From NCBI GenBank assembly GCA_023159155.1, contig JAJNNX010000064.1:69501-133500 (forward strand): DNA of 64,000 nt. The letters run 5' to 3'. The translations under genes and the position numbers were made by a program. Below, one piece after another: positions 63,061-64,000 of the stretch. This stretch comes from Ustulina deusta (lineage: Eukaryota > Ascomycota > Sordariomycetes > Xylariales > Xylariaceae). Under the pieces are notes generated by a model that was given only the letters and a program-made list of their open reading frames with translations, was not told the origin of the DNA and did no database searches. Within the stretch, counting starts at the first letter, position 1; each line of letters opens with the position of its first letter.

Positions 63061-64000
63061 GTATATAGAGTCAAGGGCGGTCACAAAGTCGGATTAATTG
63101 ATTAATTGATTAAATTGTTTAACGTTGTTGCAGGAAGCATTAGCTCCGCATCGCAAGACCTCCTTAGGGGTATTATAACGTAACAGGCTCTATTTAGTTG
63201 TACGTACAAAAAGGTTTTTTATAATCGCTTGCTTTTTGCAACTTTGCTTATTTAACTTGTAATAGTCCGTACGAACAATTAAGGCCCGGGCTATTTTAGC
63301 TATAAAAGCGAACATAAAAGGTTTAATTCTCTGTTTAAGTTTATTGGGACTCTATTGTTTTAGAATGGTCAAATCTGCGATGTATTAATTATAAAGATGT
63401 TCTCTAATATAGCACTGCCTAGCAATCTATTATAGACCTATCACGCAATAACCCCTACAACGCCTTTGTAGTTAAAGCGCAGGCTACATAGGTTTATGTC
63501 GCCCGCGGGGTAGGGATTAAGTTTTCAAAATGCAGCCGCAAGACTTTGTTACCCTTTATACAAGCCATTCGTACAGTGATTGCAGCCTTTAAATCTAACA
63601 AAACCCCCTATAATCGCCACTGCGGTAATCGCGGCCAACCTAGCTAGGGAGAATCCTCAGCGTAGAGCTATCCAAAGGTGAACGGACTATAGAGTGTTCC
63701 TATGCCCAACTATCCTGCAACACGCTTTGAATATCAGGATATATAATAGCCACATATAGAATGAGAAGGCTATTAGGATATTACCCGATAGGACATGAGC
63801 TCATAATTTTGTACAACTAGTACGGTCGGGCTTAGAGTGCAAGCGGTTCCTTATACATCACAAACTTGCAAATCTCATCCAGCAACACTATGTCCAACTT
63901 GTCAACATAGCTATTAAACTGGCTTTTTTTCTTTACTATTAAGTCAAATATAACTGTATTATTTCTAGGGATTAAACTAAAAACTTTTTTAATTCGCTCT
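63061..64000. repeat. AT-rich tract, probably RIP-decayed transposon
   Basis: Composition turns AT-rich after about 63060, starting with a tandem ATTAATTG run at 63093-63112. The rest is dense in stops in all phases and has TA-rich words like those of the left-hand repeat block, though no shared stretch was found by eye. It probably marks a second transposon-rich region continuing beyond the window. The element class is not recognisable. Confidence 0.5.

Overview
The window reads as nuclear DNA of a filamentous ascomycete (Pezizomycotina, probably a sordariomycete; that narrower placement is inference). The grounds are GT-AG introns mostly of 46-101 nt with CTAAC/CTAAT-type branch sites, fungus-specific families (HET-ankyrin, a fungal kinase family, SLC35F), AT-rich tracts whose repeat copies differ by C-to-T and G-to-A transitions (the signature of repeat-induced point mutation, RIP), and gene spacers full of the short palindromic motif TAGGTA/TACCTA.

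Layout. 1-5920: AT-rich, RIP-mutated repeat block made of two tandem copies of one element, the first carrying about 1.7 kb extra. 5921-8711: spacer. 8712-10815 (+): Ser/Pro-rich conserved fungal protein, 685 aa with a small first exon. 11550-12842 (-): SLC35F-type transporter. 12843-15927: spacer with a weak coding remnant and a perfect tandem CCGG-rich repeat. 15928-18312 (+): nine-exon 2-isopropylmalate synthase (LEU4-like), 614 aa. 18470-19448 (-): broken protein-kinase gene. 19449-28430: 9 kb gene desert. 28431-30152 (+): five-exon conserved fungal protein, 387 aa. 32921-33920 (-): AhpC/TSA-like thioredoxin-fold protein. 33921-38714: spacer and long leader. 38715-42679 (+): four-exon non-canonical poly(A) polymerase family protein. 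44134-46749 (+): three-exon BTB plus F-box protein. 47051-48841 (-): decayed membrane-anchored beta-propeller lectin-like gene. 48842-53562: spacer. 53563-54654 (+): secreted alpha-carbonic anhydrase, three exons. 56255-59599 (+): HET-domain/ankyrin protein, with a small predicted membrane protein gene 334 bp downstream (59934-60485). 60486-64000: uncharacterised low-complexity sequence running into a second AT-rich tract.

Most intact genes are housekeeping functions: leucine synthesis, RNA tailing, redox, transport and carbonate chemistry. They do not form an obvious pathway or secondary-metabolite cluster. The right end, from the lectin remnant through the HET-ankyrin gene and its small membrane-protein neighbour, has the look of accessory sequence with nonself-recognition genes, and it ends in RIP-like AT-rich DNA. 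Exon structures were worked out by hand from splice signals, reading phase and family resemblance. All multi-exon totals below come out as whole codons.
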